This document shows positions 23,772-33,074 of a stretch of DNA of 64,000 bases, in pieces. Location: NCBI GenBank assembly GCA_934426255.1, contig CAKRYD010000004.1, forward strand, positions 51,156 to 115,155, given 5' to 3'. A program made the translations under genes and the position numbers. The notes under the pieces were generated by a model. It was not told the DNA's origin. It saw nothing but the letters and a program-made list of their open reading frames with translations, and ran no database searches. The number at the start of each line of letters is the position of its first letter. Within the stretch, counting starts at the first letter, position 1. This DNA is from an uncultured Bacteroidaceae bacterium. GTDB taxonomy: Bacteria; Bacteroidota; Bacteroidia; Bacteroidales; Bacteroidaceae.

Positions 23772-25853
23772 TCAGAATTTCACTTTGCGGCTTTGCCCGT
23801 CCTGCCGCTGAATGTAGATGCCTTTCGAGGGGCGGTCGACGGCGTTGCCCTTGAGGTCGTACCAACGGGTTTCCCGGTGTGTGCCTGCGGTGGTTGTCGG
23901 GCTGTCAACGCCTGTATAGACGCCTTCGGTGATGTTGAAGTTTTTCCAGAAAAGGGTGGAGGCATAGGCCTCGCGGCTGCCTTGGGGCACATAGAGGGTG
24001 GCTTCGTAGCTGCCCCATGTTTCGGCGTCGATGGCCGGAGGCACAGCGGTGCGCAGGGTGATGTGCCTGATGGCGGGCGAAGCCGTGAATGTGAGGTTGG
24101 CGATGGAGGTGAGCGACGACGGAAGATCTACGCTTTCGAGTCTGGGACAATTGAAATCGCAGTTGTCCAGGCGACTGGTGTTTTCACCGACGACGAGGTG
24201 GCGGAAATTGCCGGAGAAATACATGGCGTTTACGTCCGACATACCGTTGATATAGAGCGTGTCGAGCTGCTCGCAGCCGTCGAAGAGCTTGAAACCGAAC
24301 ATGCTGAATTCCGTCAGTTCGATGCGCACGTTGCGCAGGGAGCTGCATTGGGCGAATGCGCCGCTCAGTATGGTTTCGATGTTCGAGGTAATGTTGGCTT
24401 CGGTGAGCGAGTTGCATCGGGCGAAAGCCTCTTCGCCGATATGGTCGATGTTTTCCCAGTCAATATCCTTGAGACCGGTGCATCCGTCAAACACATTAGC
24501 ACCTATGTAGATGTATTCACTGTCCGGGAAACGTATGCCGACAAGGTTGGTCTGGCCGGCAAAGGCGTAGTCGGTGATGCGTCGGGTGCCTTCTTTGAGC
24601 TCGAACACGGTATTGGGCTGCATTTCGCCCTTGTAGACGAACAGTTGGTCGGCTACGTAGACGGGACCGTCGGGCAGGTTTTTCTCCCAGGCCGTGCCCT
24701 TGAAGGAATTGTACCTGACCGATATCAATTCTTCGGGGAATATGATGTTTTTCAGGGCGGTGCAATTTTCAAAGGCCTGCTCACGTATAACGATGTTGTT
24801 GGGTATTCTGACGCTGACGAGGCTGCTGCAGTCCTTGAAGGCGTATTTGCCTATTTCGATCAAGCCATCGGTAAATTCCAAGTTGGTGAGCGATGTGCAG
24901 CCTTCGAAGGCCGACTCGGTGATGCTCCAGATATTTTGGGTGATGATGACGCTTTCGAGACTTTTGAGGCCCTTGAACCACACCGGTACATCGCAAAGGT
25001 CGAGGTAGAGCCTGCGGATGGCAGAGCAGCCTTTAAAGAGATTGACATCTTCCCACTGGGGCTGGAAAATGTCGTTGAAAATGAGACTGACATCGGTGAG
25101 CGACGTGCACTGGTCGAAGGCATCGGCCGGCGCAGTGAAGTCTTCATTGTCAATGACGAGTGTCTTGAGCGAGGTGGAGCCTTTGAACCAGTTGCCGATG
25201 GCCGGTGCATAGATGGTGAGGCTTTCGGGACGGGTGCCGGTAAAGGCATCGTCGCCCACTTCGGTGAGCGAAGAGGGCAACGTGAGGGCCGTGAGCCGGT
25301 TGCAATCCATGAGGGCGCGGGCGGCTATGCTTGTTGTCCCTTCGGCGATGGTCAGCGCGCCCAGGCGGGCCGCCGGACAGAAAACGAGCTCGGTGGTGTC
25401 ATTATTATATAGCACCCCATCGATGGTGGCATAGGCGGAATTGCCTGCGGCCACGGTAAGCGAATGCAGCGAGGTGCAGCCTTTGAACAGGTCGGCATGG
25501 AGCTGCGTGATGCCGTTGGGCAGGGTGAGCGAGGTGAGAGCCGTGTTGCCGGCAAAGGCGGCATCATCGATTGCCGTGACGGGCAGGCTGTGGCCGTCGT
25601 GCGTGACTTGGGCGGGGAGCGTGGCTTCACCTTTGAGCTCTTGAGCCGACTTGACGGCCAGTGCAGACTGCGCTTCGTCGAGATAGCGGTAGGTGATGCC
25701 TTCGAGGGTGAATGAGGTTTCGCCGGAAGTGCTTGTCATGGCTGTCGGAAACTCTTGGAGGGCCGGTTGCTGGCTTGCAGAACCTACGGCCGGCAGGGCG
25801 GTGCAGCACATGGCGGCAATGCCCAAAGTGAGGAGTCGTGGCAGTGTTGGCAT
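23772..25853 (-). CDS. BspA-like leucine-rich repeat surface protein
   Basis: The 693-residue protein has a signal peptide (MPTLPRLLTLGIAAMCCTAL) and at least a dozen LRR_5-type repeats of about 23 residues with the pattern 'AFxGCTSLxxLxLPxxLxxIG', for example SAFEGCTSLTNLEF and AFKDCSSLVSVRIP. The tail (RWYDLKGNAVDRPSKGIYIQ, then a basic end) matches a C-terminal element frequent in secreted Prevotella proteins and may act in sorting. BspA-like proteins bind host matrix proteins or other bacteria in Tannerella and relatives. It is a single-gene unit with its own promoter and terminator. Confidence 0.85.
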   Translation of the reverse strand: MPTLPRLLTLGIAAMCCTALPAVGSASQQPALQEFPTAMTSTSGETSFTLEGITYRYLDEAQSALAVKSAQELKGEATLPAQVTHDGHSLPVTAIDDAAFAGNTALTSLTLPNGITQLHADLFKGCTSLHSLTVAAGNSAYATIDGVLYNNDTTELVFCPAARLGALTIAEGTTSIAARALMDCNRLTALTLPSSLTEVGDDAFTGTRPESLTIYAPAIGNWFKGSTSLKTLVIDNEDFTAPADAFDQCTSLTDVSLIFNDIFQPQWEDVNLFKGCSAIRRLYLDLCDVPVWFKGLKSLESVIITQNIWSITESAFEGCTSLTNLEFTDGLIEIGKYAFKDCSSLVSVRIPNNIVIREQAFENCTALKNIIFPEELISVRYNSFKGTAWEKNLPDGPVYVADQLFVYKGEMQPNTVFELKEGTRRITDYAFAGQTNLVGIRFPDSEYIYIGANVFDGCTGLKDIDWENIDHIGEEAFARCNSLTEANITSNIETILSGAFAQCSSLRNVRIELTEFSMFGFKLFDGCEQLDTLYINGMSDVNAMYFSGNFRHLVVGENTSRLDNCDFNCPRLESVDLPSSLTSIANLTFTASPAIRHITLRTAVPPAIDAETWGSYEATLYVPQGSREAYASTLFWKNFNITEGVYTGVDSPTTTAGTHRETRWYDLKGNAVDRPSKGIYIQRQDGQSRKVKF

Positions 25854-25898
25854 AATGGTTTTCGTTGTTAAAGGTTGATATTGCTTTTAAATGTTTTG

Positions 25899-25906
25899 CA
25901 AATGTA
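25899..25906 (-). promoter_or_regulatory. -7 box TACATTTG for the BspA-like gene
   Basis: A TAnnTTTG match on the minus strand, about 45 bases before the ATG at 25853. Confidence 0.55.
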
Positions 25907-26035
25907 CGCAAAACAACGTGACTTTCAAAGCTAAAATGCCATAAATGCGTTTTTTAGACGGCTCAAAGAAAGGGCGGAAGAGCATGCTTTAAGTTAAAAT
26001 CCTAAAAAGGCGGCACCGGTATGGTGCGAAAACCG

Positions 26036-26043
26036 TAATTTTG
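26036..26043 (+). promoter_or_regulatory. -7 box TAATTTTG for the OmpA-family gene
   Basis: A TAnnTTTG match followed by CACCC, 26 bases before the ATG at 26070. Confidence 0.6.
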
Positions 26044-26069
26044 CACCCGTAACAAATTACATCAGAATT

Positions 26070-26765
26070 ATGAAAGCAAGAATTTTAAGCATCGGCGCAT
26101 TGTGCGCATTGTTGGTATTCAGCGGTTGCAGCAACATGAGCAATACTGCGAAGGGCGGACTGATAGGTGCCGGAAGCGGTGCCCTGCTCGGCGGCATCAT
26201 CGGCAAAGTGGCCGGTAACACGGCAGTAGGTGCAGCCATCGGTACGGCCGTAGGCACGGGAGCCGGTGTACTGATAGGCAAGAAGATGGACAACGCCAAG
26301 AAGGCCGTGGCACAGCAAGTGCCGCAGGCACAGGTGGAAGAGGTGCAGGACAAGAACGGATTGAAGTCGGTAAAAGTAACCTTCGATTCGGGCATATTGT
26401 TTGCCACCAACAAGGCCGACCTAAGCGCATCGGCCAAGACTTCGCTGGCCAAGTTTGCCGGTGTATTGAAAAACAATGCCGATATGGACATCAACATTTA
26501 CGGCCATACCGACAACACGGGAAGTGATGCCATCAACGACCCCCTGTCGCTGCGTCGTGCCCAGTCGGTGCAGGGCTACCTTTCGACATGCGGTGTTAAC
26601 GCAAGCCAGATGAAATCGGTGCTTGGCAAAGGTTCGAAAGAGCCTGTGGCATCGAACGATACCAAAGAAGGCCGCGCACAGAACCGTCGCGTTGAAGTAT
26701 ATCTCTATGCCAGCGAGGCCATGATAGAGGCCGCACAGAAAGAAGCAGGCGAAACATCCAATTAA
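26070..26765 (+). CDS. OmpA-family lipoprotein (YiaD-like)
   Basis: The protein of 231 residues has a lipobox (ALLVFSGC) and a Gly-zipper segment (GGLIGAGSGALLGGIIG, then AAIGTAVGTGAGVLIG) that may insert in or pack against the outer membrane. An OmpA-like peptidoglycan-binding domain occupies about residues 100-220 (VTFDSGILFATNKADLS, IYGHTDNTGSD, LSLRRAQSV, AQNRRVEVYL). It probably tethers the outer membrane to murein. It is a single-gene unit followed by a long hairpin. Confidence 0.9.
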   Translation: MKARILSIGALCALLVFSGCSNMSNTAKGGLIGAGSGALLGGIIGKVAGNTAVGAAIGTAVGTGAGVLIGKKMDNAKKAVAQQVPQAQVEEVQDKNGLKSVKVTFDSGILFATNKADLSASAKTSLAKFAGVLKNNADMDINIYGHTDNTGSDAINDPLSLRRAQSVQGYLSTCGVNASQMKSVLGKGSKEPVASNDTKEGRAQNRRVEVYLYASEAMIEAAQKEAGETSN

Positions 26766-26786
26766 TAAAGATGCACAATTGACAAC

Positions 26787-26832
26787 GGCAGGGCTTGAAA
26801 CCAAAACCGCCAAGGAGGTTTCAAGCCCTGCC
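26787..26832 (+). terminator. 16-bp perfect stem-loop after the OmpA-family gene
   Basis: 26787-26802 and 26817-26832 are perfect inverted repeats around a 14-base loop. Only a weak T-rich run follows. It probably ends or protects the OmpA transcript before mtgA. Confidence 0.55.
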
Positions 26833-26875
26833 AACGTTTATTGCAAACTACCTCGGCTACAAAACACCACAAACA

Positions 26876-27571
26876 ATGATAGTTTTATTCATCATACGAC
26901 ACATTCTGAAATGGCTGATAAGCCTGTTTTTCGTCTCGACGCTGCTCTTTGTGCTGCTCTACAAGTGGATTCCCGTAGCTGTGACGCCATTGATGGTGAT
27001 ACGCTGCGTTGAACAGGTGGGACGCGGCGAAACTATCAGGCTGAAGCACCATTGGGTGTCGCGCGACAAGATATCGCGCTATCTGCCCGTTGCCGTGATG
27101 GCCTCGGAGGACCAGCGTTTTCTCAATCACCACGGATTTGACTTCAAGGAGATAGGCAACGCCGTGGAAGACCGTTTGAGCGGCCGTCGCAAGCGCGGAG
27201 GTAGCACCATCAGCCAGCAAACGGCCAAGAATGTCTTTCTGTGGCCCGAATCGTCGTGGGTGCGCAAGGGTTTCGAGGCTTATTTCACCGTCTTGATAGA
27301 ATTGCTGTGGAGCAAGCAGCGCATCATGGAGGTATATCTGAACTCCATTGAAATGGGCGACGGCATCTATGGCGCCGAAGCAGTGGCGCAGCAGCATTTC
27401 AACTGCACGGCCAAGGAACTGACGCGCGCGCAGTGTGCCCTGATTGCCGCCACATTGCCCAACCCGCTGCGCTTCGACTCGTCGCGGCCGTCGCGCTACA
27501 TGATGAAGCGGCAGTATGCCATCATGAAACAGATGAAGTACATCGGCTTCATGAAGGACGATAAGAAATGA
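26876..27571 (+). CDS. mtgA: Monofunctional peptidoglycan glycosyltransferase MtgA
   Basis: The 231-residue protein has one N-terminal membrane helix (LISLFFVSTLLFVLLY) and a GT51 domain. ASEDQRFLNHHGFD holds the catalytic Glu, and RKRGGSTISQQTAKNVFLW and EVYLNSIEMGDGIYG are family motifs. It polymerises lipid II into glycan strands on the outer face of the inner membrane. There is no transpeptidase domain. The ATG at 26876 is preferred to one at 26795, which lies inside the upstream hairpin. It converges with the AraC gene, 5 bases apart. Confidence 0.93.
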   Translation: MIVLFIIRHILKWLISLFFVSTLLFVLLYKWIPVAVTPLMVIRCVEQVGRGETIRLKHHWVSRDKISRYLPVAVMASEDQRFLNHHGFDFKEIGNAVEDRLSGRRKRGGSTISQQTAKNVFLWPESSWVRKGFEAYFTVLIELLWSKQRIMEVYLNSIEMGDGIYGAEAVAQQHFNCTAKELTRAQCALIAATLPNPLRFDSSRPSRYMMKRQYAIMKQMKYIGFMKDDKK

Positions 27572-27576
27572 CCCTT

Positions 27577-28479
27577 TTATTTTTCGCGGAAACGCGCACG
27601 GTAATTGCGCGGTGACAGTCCGGTTTTCGACTTGACGAATTTGCCGAAAAAGGCCTGGTTGGGAAATCCCATTTCGTTGGATATGTCTTTGATGCTTTTG
27701 TCGGTATATCGCAACTGCTGCACGATGACATTGATGCTGTGCTGGTGAATCCATTCAAGCGGCGTTTTGTCGCTGCATTGCCTGACCACGGTAGACAGGT
27801 ATTTGGGGGTGATATAGAGTTGGCGGGCTATTTCGGTAACAGAGCGCATCCTGCCATTTCCTTTGCCCAAGAGCTCAATGAAACGGCGGAATAGCTGATC
27901 TTTACGGTTAACGTTAGCCTCATCGTCGTAGCGGTTGGTGACGCGCGATATGATGTCGAAAAACACGTAGATGATGGATTGCAGCAGCGCGTGCATCATG
28001 CGTTTCTGAAAGGGATTGCCGGTTTGGCGTATCTTGAGCTTGGTGATTTCGGCAAAATGGTAGAGCGTCTCCAGCTCGTCCTCGGTGAGGCTGATGACGG
28101 GGGCTTTGGTGGCATCGAAGATGGTGTCCCAGATGCGCTCGTTGGCATAAAACGAGTTTTCCATGGCCTGTACGGAAAACCCGAAGATGAGGCATTTCAT
28201 GTCGGGCGAATGCTGCAACGGCTCGATAGCCATTCCGGGGTAGCAGATGGCCACCTTGTCGTGACTTATTTCGTAGGTCTGGTTGTTGAGCCGCATGCTG
28301 AGCGTGCCGCTGTAGCAGGTGATTACCACCACCTTGTTGAGACTGAAGGATTCGGGGATGTCGCTCGGAATTGACCTGAGGTCGTTCACAACAAACAGGT
28401 CGCCATCGTCGTAGTTGAGCCATTGCCGGCCGACGGTGTCGATCATTTCCTGTTTGTCGGGCGTTGTGTCGGATTCCAA
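27577..28479 (-). CDS. AraC-family transcriptional regulator
   Basis: The protein of 300 residues has an N-terminal cupin-like ligand region (VVITCYSGTLSMRLNNQTYE) and a C-terminal AraC double helix-turn-helix from about residue 200 (VTEIARQLYITPKYLSTVVR, then SIKDISNEMGFPNQAFFGKF). It is last in an operon with the GT5-like and DUF4270 genes, 10 bases after the latter. Its ligand and targets are not evident. Confidence 0.88.
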   Translation of the reverse strand: MESDTTPDKQEMIDTVGRQWLNYDDGDLFVVNDLRSIPSDIPESFSLNKVVVITCYSGTLSMRLNNQTYEISHDKVAICYPGMAIEPLQHSPDMKCLIFGFSVQAMENSFYANERIWDTIFDATKAPVISLTEDELETLYHFAEITKLKIRQTGNPFQKRMMHALLQSIIYVFFDIISRVTNRYDDEANVNRKDQLFRRFIELLGKGNGRMRSVTEIARQLYITPKYLSTVVRQCSDKTPLEWIHQHSINVIVQQLRYTDKSIKDISNEMGFPNQAFFGKFVKSKTGLSPRNYRARFREK

Positions 28480-28489
28480 AGCGGGCGGT

Positions 28490-29947
28490 TTATTGGTTGA
28501 AGCGGCTGTAGACGACAGACATCTTGACAGGGTTGGCCGAGCCGCCCTTGAGACGTGCCCCGCTCAGCGAGAAGTCGTTGCTGACGCTCAGCACGCTTCC
28601 CATGGTGCTTGTTTCCGTGGTGACGGGTACGAGCATCACTTTGTTCCAGTCGGGGTTGGCGGCCATCCAGGCATCGAGTTTTGCCTTGCGTGCCTGCGGA
28701 CTGTCGTTTTCGGTGACGCCGGCTTTAGTGTCGCGCTGTCTTTTAAGGTAGGATATAAGGTTGGCGATGTTGTTGAACGAGTATGAGTTGTAAACGTTGT
28801 CGTAGCTGGCCAGGAAAGTCTTGTAGTTATCGGGCACGCGGTTGTTGTCAAAAAAGTCGTTGAGCTCGCCTTTGGGCACCATGAGCACGGATGAGGGTGT
28901 CGACAGCTTGTATTGCGTGACGATGTTGCTGTTGTAGCGGCGGAAGACGATTTTCGCACTGTTTACAGAGTCTGTTTCGTGGTTTTCATAGATGTTGTCG
29001 ATGGGCAGTGACACTTCGGTAAAGATGGCGGCCGGTGTTTTCAGATAGGTATAGTCGGTCTGCGCTATCAGTTTGTCGATGTTTTCGTTTTCTATGCGGT
29101 TGCTTTGTATCACTTCCTGGGTGGCGGCTACGCGCTGCACGCCCACGTAGGTGGTGTCGCCGTCGTTATATCTGAAATATACGCTGAGGGTTGCAATGTC
29201 GATGTCGACAAGTGTGCCGTTGCCCGATATGGTCTTGAAATAGAAGCCGGGCAGCACGTTGCGTATGAAATTGTAGGAATTTTTGAAGTTGTCGGGATTT
29301 TCGTAATACTTGCGCAGTATTTTTGTGCCGAAAGCAACGGGAAGCTTAACCAGTATATTTTTGGAGTAGTCCGAAGAATAGCGTATGCTGTCGGGCAGCG
29401 AGAGGTCGGCCACTGCGAAGCTCATTTCCTTTTTGACGGCATCGGGCTTGCGGCTGACGTATTGCTGTGCGTCGATGTTGGTGTAGTAGGTGGTTTCCTC
29501 GTCGAGAATTTTGTCGGCATCGAGCTCGTAGACGCCTATCTTGAGGGAGTTGAGCGAATCGCCATAATAGGATTTGACATAGAGGCGCAGCTCTACCGAG
29601 TCGGCCACGGGCTGTCCGTTTTCTTTGTGCATGTTGTCGAGTTTGGGCAGGCTGTAGTCTTCGAGCGAATAGAATTGTGCCAGAAAACTGCACGTTGTTG
29701 TCGATCCTGTTTCGGGGTCGGTGACACGCCCGAGGTAGCAGTCGCTCGATTTGGCCACGAGTGAATCTATTTTGACCGACCGCGTGCCGGTGTCGAAGAC
29801 GGCTTGCGTTACTGAGGTGACGTCGCTGCCGGGCATTACGATGCTGCCGAAAGTGTCGGTATTGTCGTCGCACGAAGTGAATGCGCACACAGCGGCGAAA
29901 AGGAGCAGTAAAGATTTAACGGTGTTCTTGCAGATGGATTTCATCAT
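28490..29947 (-). CDS. DUF4270 lipoprotein
   Basis: The 485-residue product has a lipoprotein signal (LLLLFAAVCAFTSC) followed by the DUF4270 pattern (DNTDTFGSIVMPGSDVTSVT ... TYYTNIDAQQY ... RYNSNIVTQYKLSTPSSVLM). DUF4270 proteins are outer-membrane-associated lipoproteins specific to Bacteroidetes with no firm function. It starts 16 bases after the GT5-like gene, a pairing I associate with Bacteroidales genomes. Confidence 0.82.
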   Translation of the reverse strand: MMKSICKNTVKSLLLLFAAVCAFTSCDDNTDTFGSIVMPGSDVTSVTQAVFDTGTRSVKIDSLVAKSSDCYLGRVTDPETGSTTTCSFLAQFYSLEDYSLPKLDNMHKENGQPVADSVELRLYVKSYYGDSLNSLKIGVYELDADKILDEETTYYTNIDAQQYVSRKPDAVKKEMSFAVADLSLPDSIRYSSDYSKNILVKLPVAFGTKILRKYYENPDNFKNSYNFIRNVLPGFYFKTISGNGTLVDIDIATLSVYFRYNDGDTTYVGVQRVAATQEVIQSNRIENENIDKLIAQTDYTYLKTPAAIFTEVSLPIDNIYENHETDSVNSAKIVFRRYNSNIVTQYKLSTPSSVLMVPKGELNDFFDNNRVPDNYKTFLASYDNVYNSYSFNNIANLISYLKRQRDTKAGVTENDSPQARKAKLDAWMAANPDWNKVMLVPVTTETSTMGSVLSVSNDFSLSGARLKGGSANPVKMSVVYSRFNQ

Positions 29948-29963
29948 GAAGATCGTTGTGGGG

Positions 29964-30779
29964 TTATTGTTTTAATAGGGTATCGTAGAAGTCCAAGTAG
30001 CGCGCGGCATCGATTTCGTCGCCAGCATAAGGCAAGATAGGGATATTTTTTGAGGCTGCGAAATCGAGCAGTTCGGGATTGGCGTTTTCGGTTGAGGCTA
30101 TCACTCCGTCGCAGAAGTTGATGGCGAATTTTTCAAAGTCGGCCGGTGTTTCGAGCTTGAGTCCGAAGTCGGCTATCATCTGTGGCGTCATGTTGCGGAA
30201 GGCCAGACATTCTTTGATGTTGGCGGGCATGGCGACTGTCAGCGGATTGTCGTAGAGCGAATAGACCACTTTGGTGTTGGCGAAAGGCTGCTCTTCTTTA
30301 TAGATGGCTTTAATAAAAAAAGGCGTGGCCGCCGAAATCCATCCCTGACAGTGAATCACATCGGGATACCAGCGAAGTTTTTTGATGGTCTCGAGCACGC
30401 TGCGGGCATAGAAGATGGAACGTTCATAGTTGTCGGTGTATTCGTTGCCGTTCTTGTCGCCAACCATCAGACGTTTCTGGAAAAAGTCTTCATTGTCGAT
30501 GAAATAGACTTGCATTCGCGCCGATTGCAATGATGCAACCTTGATAATGAGCGGATGGTCGGTGTCATCTATGATGATGTTCATGCCTGATAATCGTATT
30601 ACTTCGTGCAGCTGGTTGCGTCTCTCGTTGATGTTGCCCCATTTGGGCAGGAAAGTGCGGATTTCGCAACCCGAATCCTGAATGGCCTGTGGTATTTTCT
30701 TGCCGTTCGACGACATGGGTGTCAGCGGCACATAAGGTGTTATCTCTTGGTTGATGAACAATATTTTCTTCGCTGTCAT
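29964..30779 (-). CDS. Glycogen/starch synthase N-terminal domain-like protein (GT5, single domain)
   Basis: The protein of 271 residues matches only the N-terminal Rossmann half of GT5 glycogen synthases: KILFINQEITPYVPLTPMSS, PDVIHCQGWISAATPFFIKA, VVYSLYDNPL. The usual enzyme is near 480 residues, and the C-terminal donor-binding half is absent. The typical KTGGL motif reads SSNGKK. It may have lost activity or act differently. The ATG at 30779 is chosen because a -7 box lies at 30798-30805. It leads the operon with the DUF4270 and AraC genes. Confidence 0.72.
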   Translation of the reverse strand: MTAKKILFINQEITPYVPLTPMSSNGKKIPQAIQDSGCEIRTFLPKWGNINERRNQLHEVIRLSGMNIIIDDTDHPLIIKVASLQSARMQVYFIDNEDFFQKRLMVGDKNGNEYTDNYERSIFYARSVLETIKKLRWYPDVIHCQGWISAATPFFIKAIYKEEQPFANTKVVYSLYDNPLTVAMPANIKECLAFRNMTPQMIADFGLKLETPADFEKFAINFCDGVIASTENANPELLDFAASKNIPILPYAGDEIDAARYLDFYDTLLKQ

Positions 30780-30797
30780 GATTTGTTCTTTGTAATG

Positions 30798-30805
30798 CAA
30801 AGGTA
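30798..30805 (-). promoter_or_regulatory. -7 box TACCTTTG for the GT5-like/DUF4270/AraC operon
   Basis: A perfect TAnnTTTG match on the minus strand, 18 bases before the ATG at 30779. Confidence 0.65.
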
Positions 30806-30938
30806 CGAAAAAAAGGCGATTTGCGGCGCATCAATTTTAAAACTTTTAAATATCAGACGCTTTTGCCGCCGTTCTTTCTTCTGTATGTGGAATTATTTCT
30901 GTTATTTTGCACCCCGATATAAACATTCAGACGGAAAA

Positions 30939-31787
30939 ATGGAAGTCTTACAAACCATCAAAGCATTGGACGAGAAGCTGCTTGCAGCCCGCAGGGCAGG
31001 AAAGTCGGTCGGTCTGGTTCCCACCATGGGTGCCCTGCACCGCGGCCACGCCTCGCTGATTGAAAAGAGTGTTCAGGAGAATGACGTGACCGTGGTGAGC
31101 GATTTTGTAAACCCCACACAGTTTAACGACCAGAACGACCTGTTGCGCTATCCGCGCACCTTCGATGCCGATTGCAGCCTTGCCGCTGAGCTGGGTGCCG
31201 ATTATATATTCTTTCCTTCGGTGGCCGAGATGTATCCCGAGCCCGACGAGCGGAGTTTCAGCTATCCTCCTGTCGACAGTGTCATGGAAGGGCCGCGCCG
31301 CCCGGGTCATTTCAACGGAGTGTGCCAGATTGTCAGCAAACTTTTCTACGCCGTCAAGCCCGACAGAGCCTATTTCGGCGAAAAAGACTACCAGCAAGTG
31401 GCCGTTATCAGAGCCATGGTGGCCGATTTGAAACTGCCTGTCGAGATCCGTCAGTGCCCCATCGTGCGCGAAGCCGACGGACTGGCGCTCAGCAGCCGCA
31501 ATGCCCTGCTCACACCGGCCGAGCGCAAACTGGCAGCCAATATACACAAAACGCTTCTCGCCAGTGTTGACTATGCAAAAGGCCATACCGTCGAGGAGAC
31601 ACGCAGCCATGTGATCGATGCCATCAACGCTTTCGACGGACTCAAGGTGGAATACTACGAAATTGTAGACGGCATCACGCTGCAAAGCATCTCTTCGTGG
31701 GAGCAAGCCCCCACCGTGGTGGGTTGCATCACGGTCTATTGCGGAAAGCTCCCCGTGAGGCTCATAGATAATATAAGGTACAAATAA
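30939..31787 (+). CDS. panC: Pantothenate synthetase PanC
   Basis: The 282-residue protein has the HIGH-like motif in PTMGALHRGHASLI, NPTQFNDQNDLLRYPRT, FFPSVAEMYPE, the FGEKDYQQ segment and the KMSKS-equivalent LALSSRNALL. It joins pantoate and beta-alanine using ATP. The ATG at 30939 is chosen because upstream in-frame sequence runs through the divergent promoter region. panD follows 13 bases later, so both beta-alanine supply and its use are co-transcribed. Confidence 0.95.
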   Translation: MEVLQTIKALDEKLLAARRAGKSVGLVPTMGALHRGHASLIEKSVQENDVTVVSDFVNPTQFNDQNDLLRYPRTFDADCSLAAELGADYIFFPSVAEMYPEPDERSFSYPPVDSVMEGPRRPGHFNGVCQIVSKLFYAVKPDRAYFGEKDYQQVAVIRAMVADLKLPVEIRQCPIVREADGLALSSRNALLTPAERKLAANIHKTLLASVDYAKGHTVEETRSHVIDAINAFDGLKVEYYEIVDGITLQSISSWEQAPTVVGCITVYCGKLPVRLIDNIRYK

Positions 31788-31800
31788 ACTACCAAGCGAC

Positions 31801-32154
31801 ATGTTTATAGAAGTATTAAAGTCGAAAATACATTGCGTCCACGTTACCGATGCCAACCTGAAGTATATGGGAAGCATCACCATAGACGAAGATCTGATGG
31901 ATGCCGCCGGGCTTGTAGAGGGCGAGCATGTCTACATCGTCGACAACAACAACGGCGAGCGCTTCGAGACCTACGTCATCAAAGGGCAGCGCGCAAGCGG
32001 ATGCATCTGCCTTAACGGAGCAGCCGCCCGCAAGGTGCAGATTGGCGACGTGGTCATCATCATGTCGTATGCCACGATGACCCCCGAAGAGGCGCGCAGC
32101 TTCCGTCCGCGCGTGATATTTCCCGACACAGCGACCAACCAACTGCCACAATAG
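31801..32154 (+). CDS. panD: Aspartate 1-decarboxylase PanD
   Basis: The protein of 117 residues carries the self-processing site Gly-Ser in YMGSITID, where cleavage makes the pyruvoyl cofactor. It also has Lys9 in EVLKSKIH and the Tyr/Asn substrate residues further on (CLNGAAARKVQ). It converts aspartate to beta-alanine for PanC. Length and motif spacing are normal. A strong terminator follows. Confidence 0.95.
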   Translation: MFIEVLKSKIHCVHVTDANLKYMGSITIDEDLMDAAGLVEGEHVYIVDNNNGERFETYVIKGQRASGCICLNGAAARKVQIGDVVIIMSYATMTPEEARSFRPRVIFPDTATNQLPQ

Positions 32155-32172
32155 CAGCAAGCAGCATACAGC

Positions 32173-32212
32173 AAGCCGGTGTTTCCCGTAAGGATAGGAA
32201 GCACCGGCTTTT
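32173..32212 (+). terminator. Terminator of panC-panD
   Basis: A 14-bp stem (32173-32186 with 32197-32210, one G-U pair) is followed by a short T run. It lies between convergent panD and rhaD and may serve both. Confidence 0.75.
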
Positions 32213-32241
32213 GCGTTGCCGTCGGGCCAATCGGCGAAGGC

Positions 32242-33051
32242 CTATTTGGGAAGGTTGAAGGCCACAGACATTTCCTTCATCTGTTCCTGACTCATGCCCT
32301 CGGGCTCAAAGCCCATGGCCTTGCTGTCGATATAGATTTTTGCACTCTTCGAAAGCACGTCGATTTGGTCGAACGCATCCATCACGTCGAGTCCTTTGGC
32401 AAAGACTCCGTGCTTTTCCCACAACACCACATCATAGTCTTCAAGCTCTTTGAGCGTAGCATCGGCCAGCTTCACCGATCCCGGCAGCTCGTAGGGGATA
32501 ATGCCCAGACCCAGCGGGCAGAAAGCCTTGGTCTCGGGTATCATGCTCCAAAGCAGGTTGGTAAGCACGTCCTTTTCAAGGAATTTTCTTGCGTGACTCA
32601 TGGCAATGAGCTCAATGGGGTGGGTGTGCACGGTGGCACGATAGGCCGAACCGGTCTCTATCAGGTGGTTGTGCACCGTCAGGTGCGAGGGAAGTTCGCT
32701 TGTCGGCTTTACGGGATTGTCGGCAATGATTTCATAGCCGGCACAGTCGTCGGTAATGCGTATCACCGAACCGTTGTCCATGGGATAGCGTGCCAGGTCT
32801 CTCATGCGCTTGTTGGTGCCTTTGCAGAAAAAGTAGCATCCCTTCAAGTGGGGCAGCGTGGTGCCTATGGGTGTGACCGGTGCGATGGCGGGCAGGGCCT
32901 TGATTTCATCGTCTACCAGCTCGGTGATGTTGATGGTAATGTTGCCTCCGTTGCGCTCGGCCCACCCGTTTTGCCACAGGTAGCCGGCCACTTCGGCCAC
33001 TTTGTCCACTTCTTTTTTTAAGGCGGGACGGCCTTCCAGAATTGATTTCAT
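32242..33051 (-). CDS. rhaD: Rhamnulose-1-phosphate aldolase RhaD
   Basis: The 269-residue class II aldolase has the zinc-ligand motif in RATVHTHPIELIAMSH, a second His in LWEKHGVFAKG, and GGNITINITE near the start. It splits L-rhamnulose 1-phosphate into DHAP and lactaldehyde. The start at 33051 (MKSILEGRPA) is preferred because upstream in-frame sequence overlaps rhaT. It is last in the rha operon, 23 bases after rhaT. Confidence 0.93.
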   Translation of the reverse strand: MKSILEGRPALKKEVDKVAEVAGYLWQNGWAERNGGNITINITELVDDEIKALPAIAPVTPIGTTLPHLKGCYFFCKGTNKRMRDLARYPMDNGSVIRITDDCAGYEIIADNPVKPTSELPSHLTVHNHLIETGSAYRATVHTHPIELIAMSHARKFLEKDVLTNLLWSMIPETKAFCPLGLGIIPYELPGSVKLADATLKELEDYDVVLWEKHGVFAKGLDVMDAFDQIDVLSKSAKIYIDSKAMGFEPEGMSQEQMKEMSVAFNLPK

Positions 33052-33074
33052 AAATAACGCTTTGCTATGTATTT

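Noticed and set aside
27577..28479. AraC-family gene as the regulator of the rhamnose operon
   Set aside because: It lies several genes away on the far side of panC-panD, in an operon with unrelated genes; nothing in the sequence ties it to rhamnose.
30606..30938. N-terminal extension of PanC
   Set aside because: The extra residues cross the divergent promoter and have no PanC similarity; PanC normally starts a few residues before the PTMGALHRGH motif, as from 30939.
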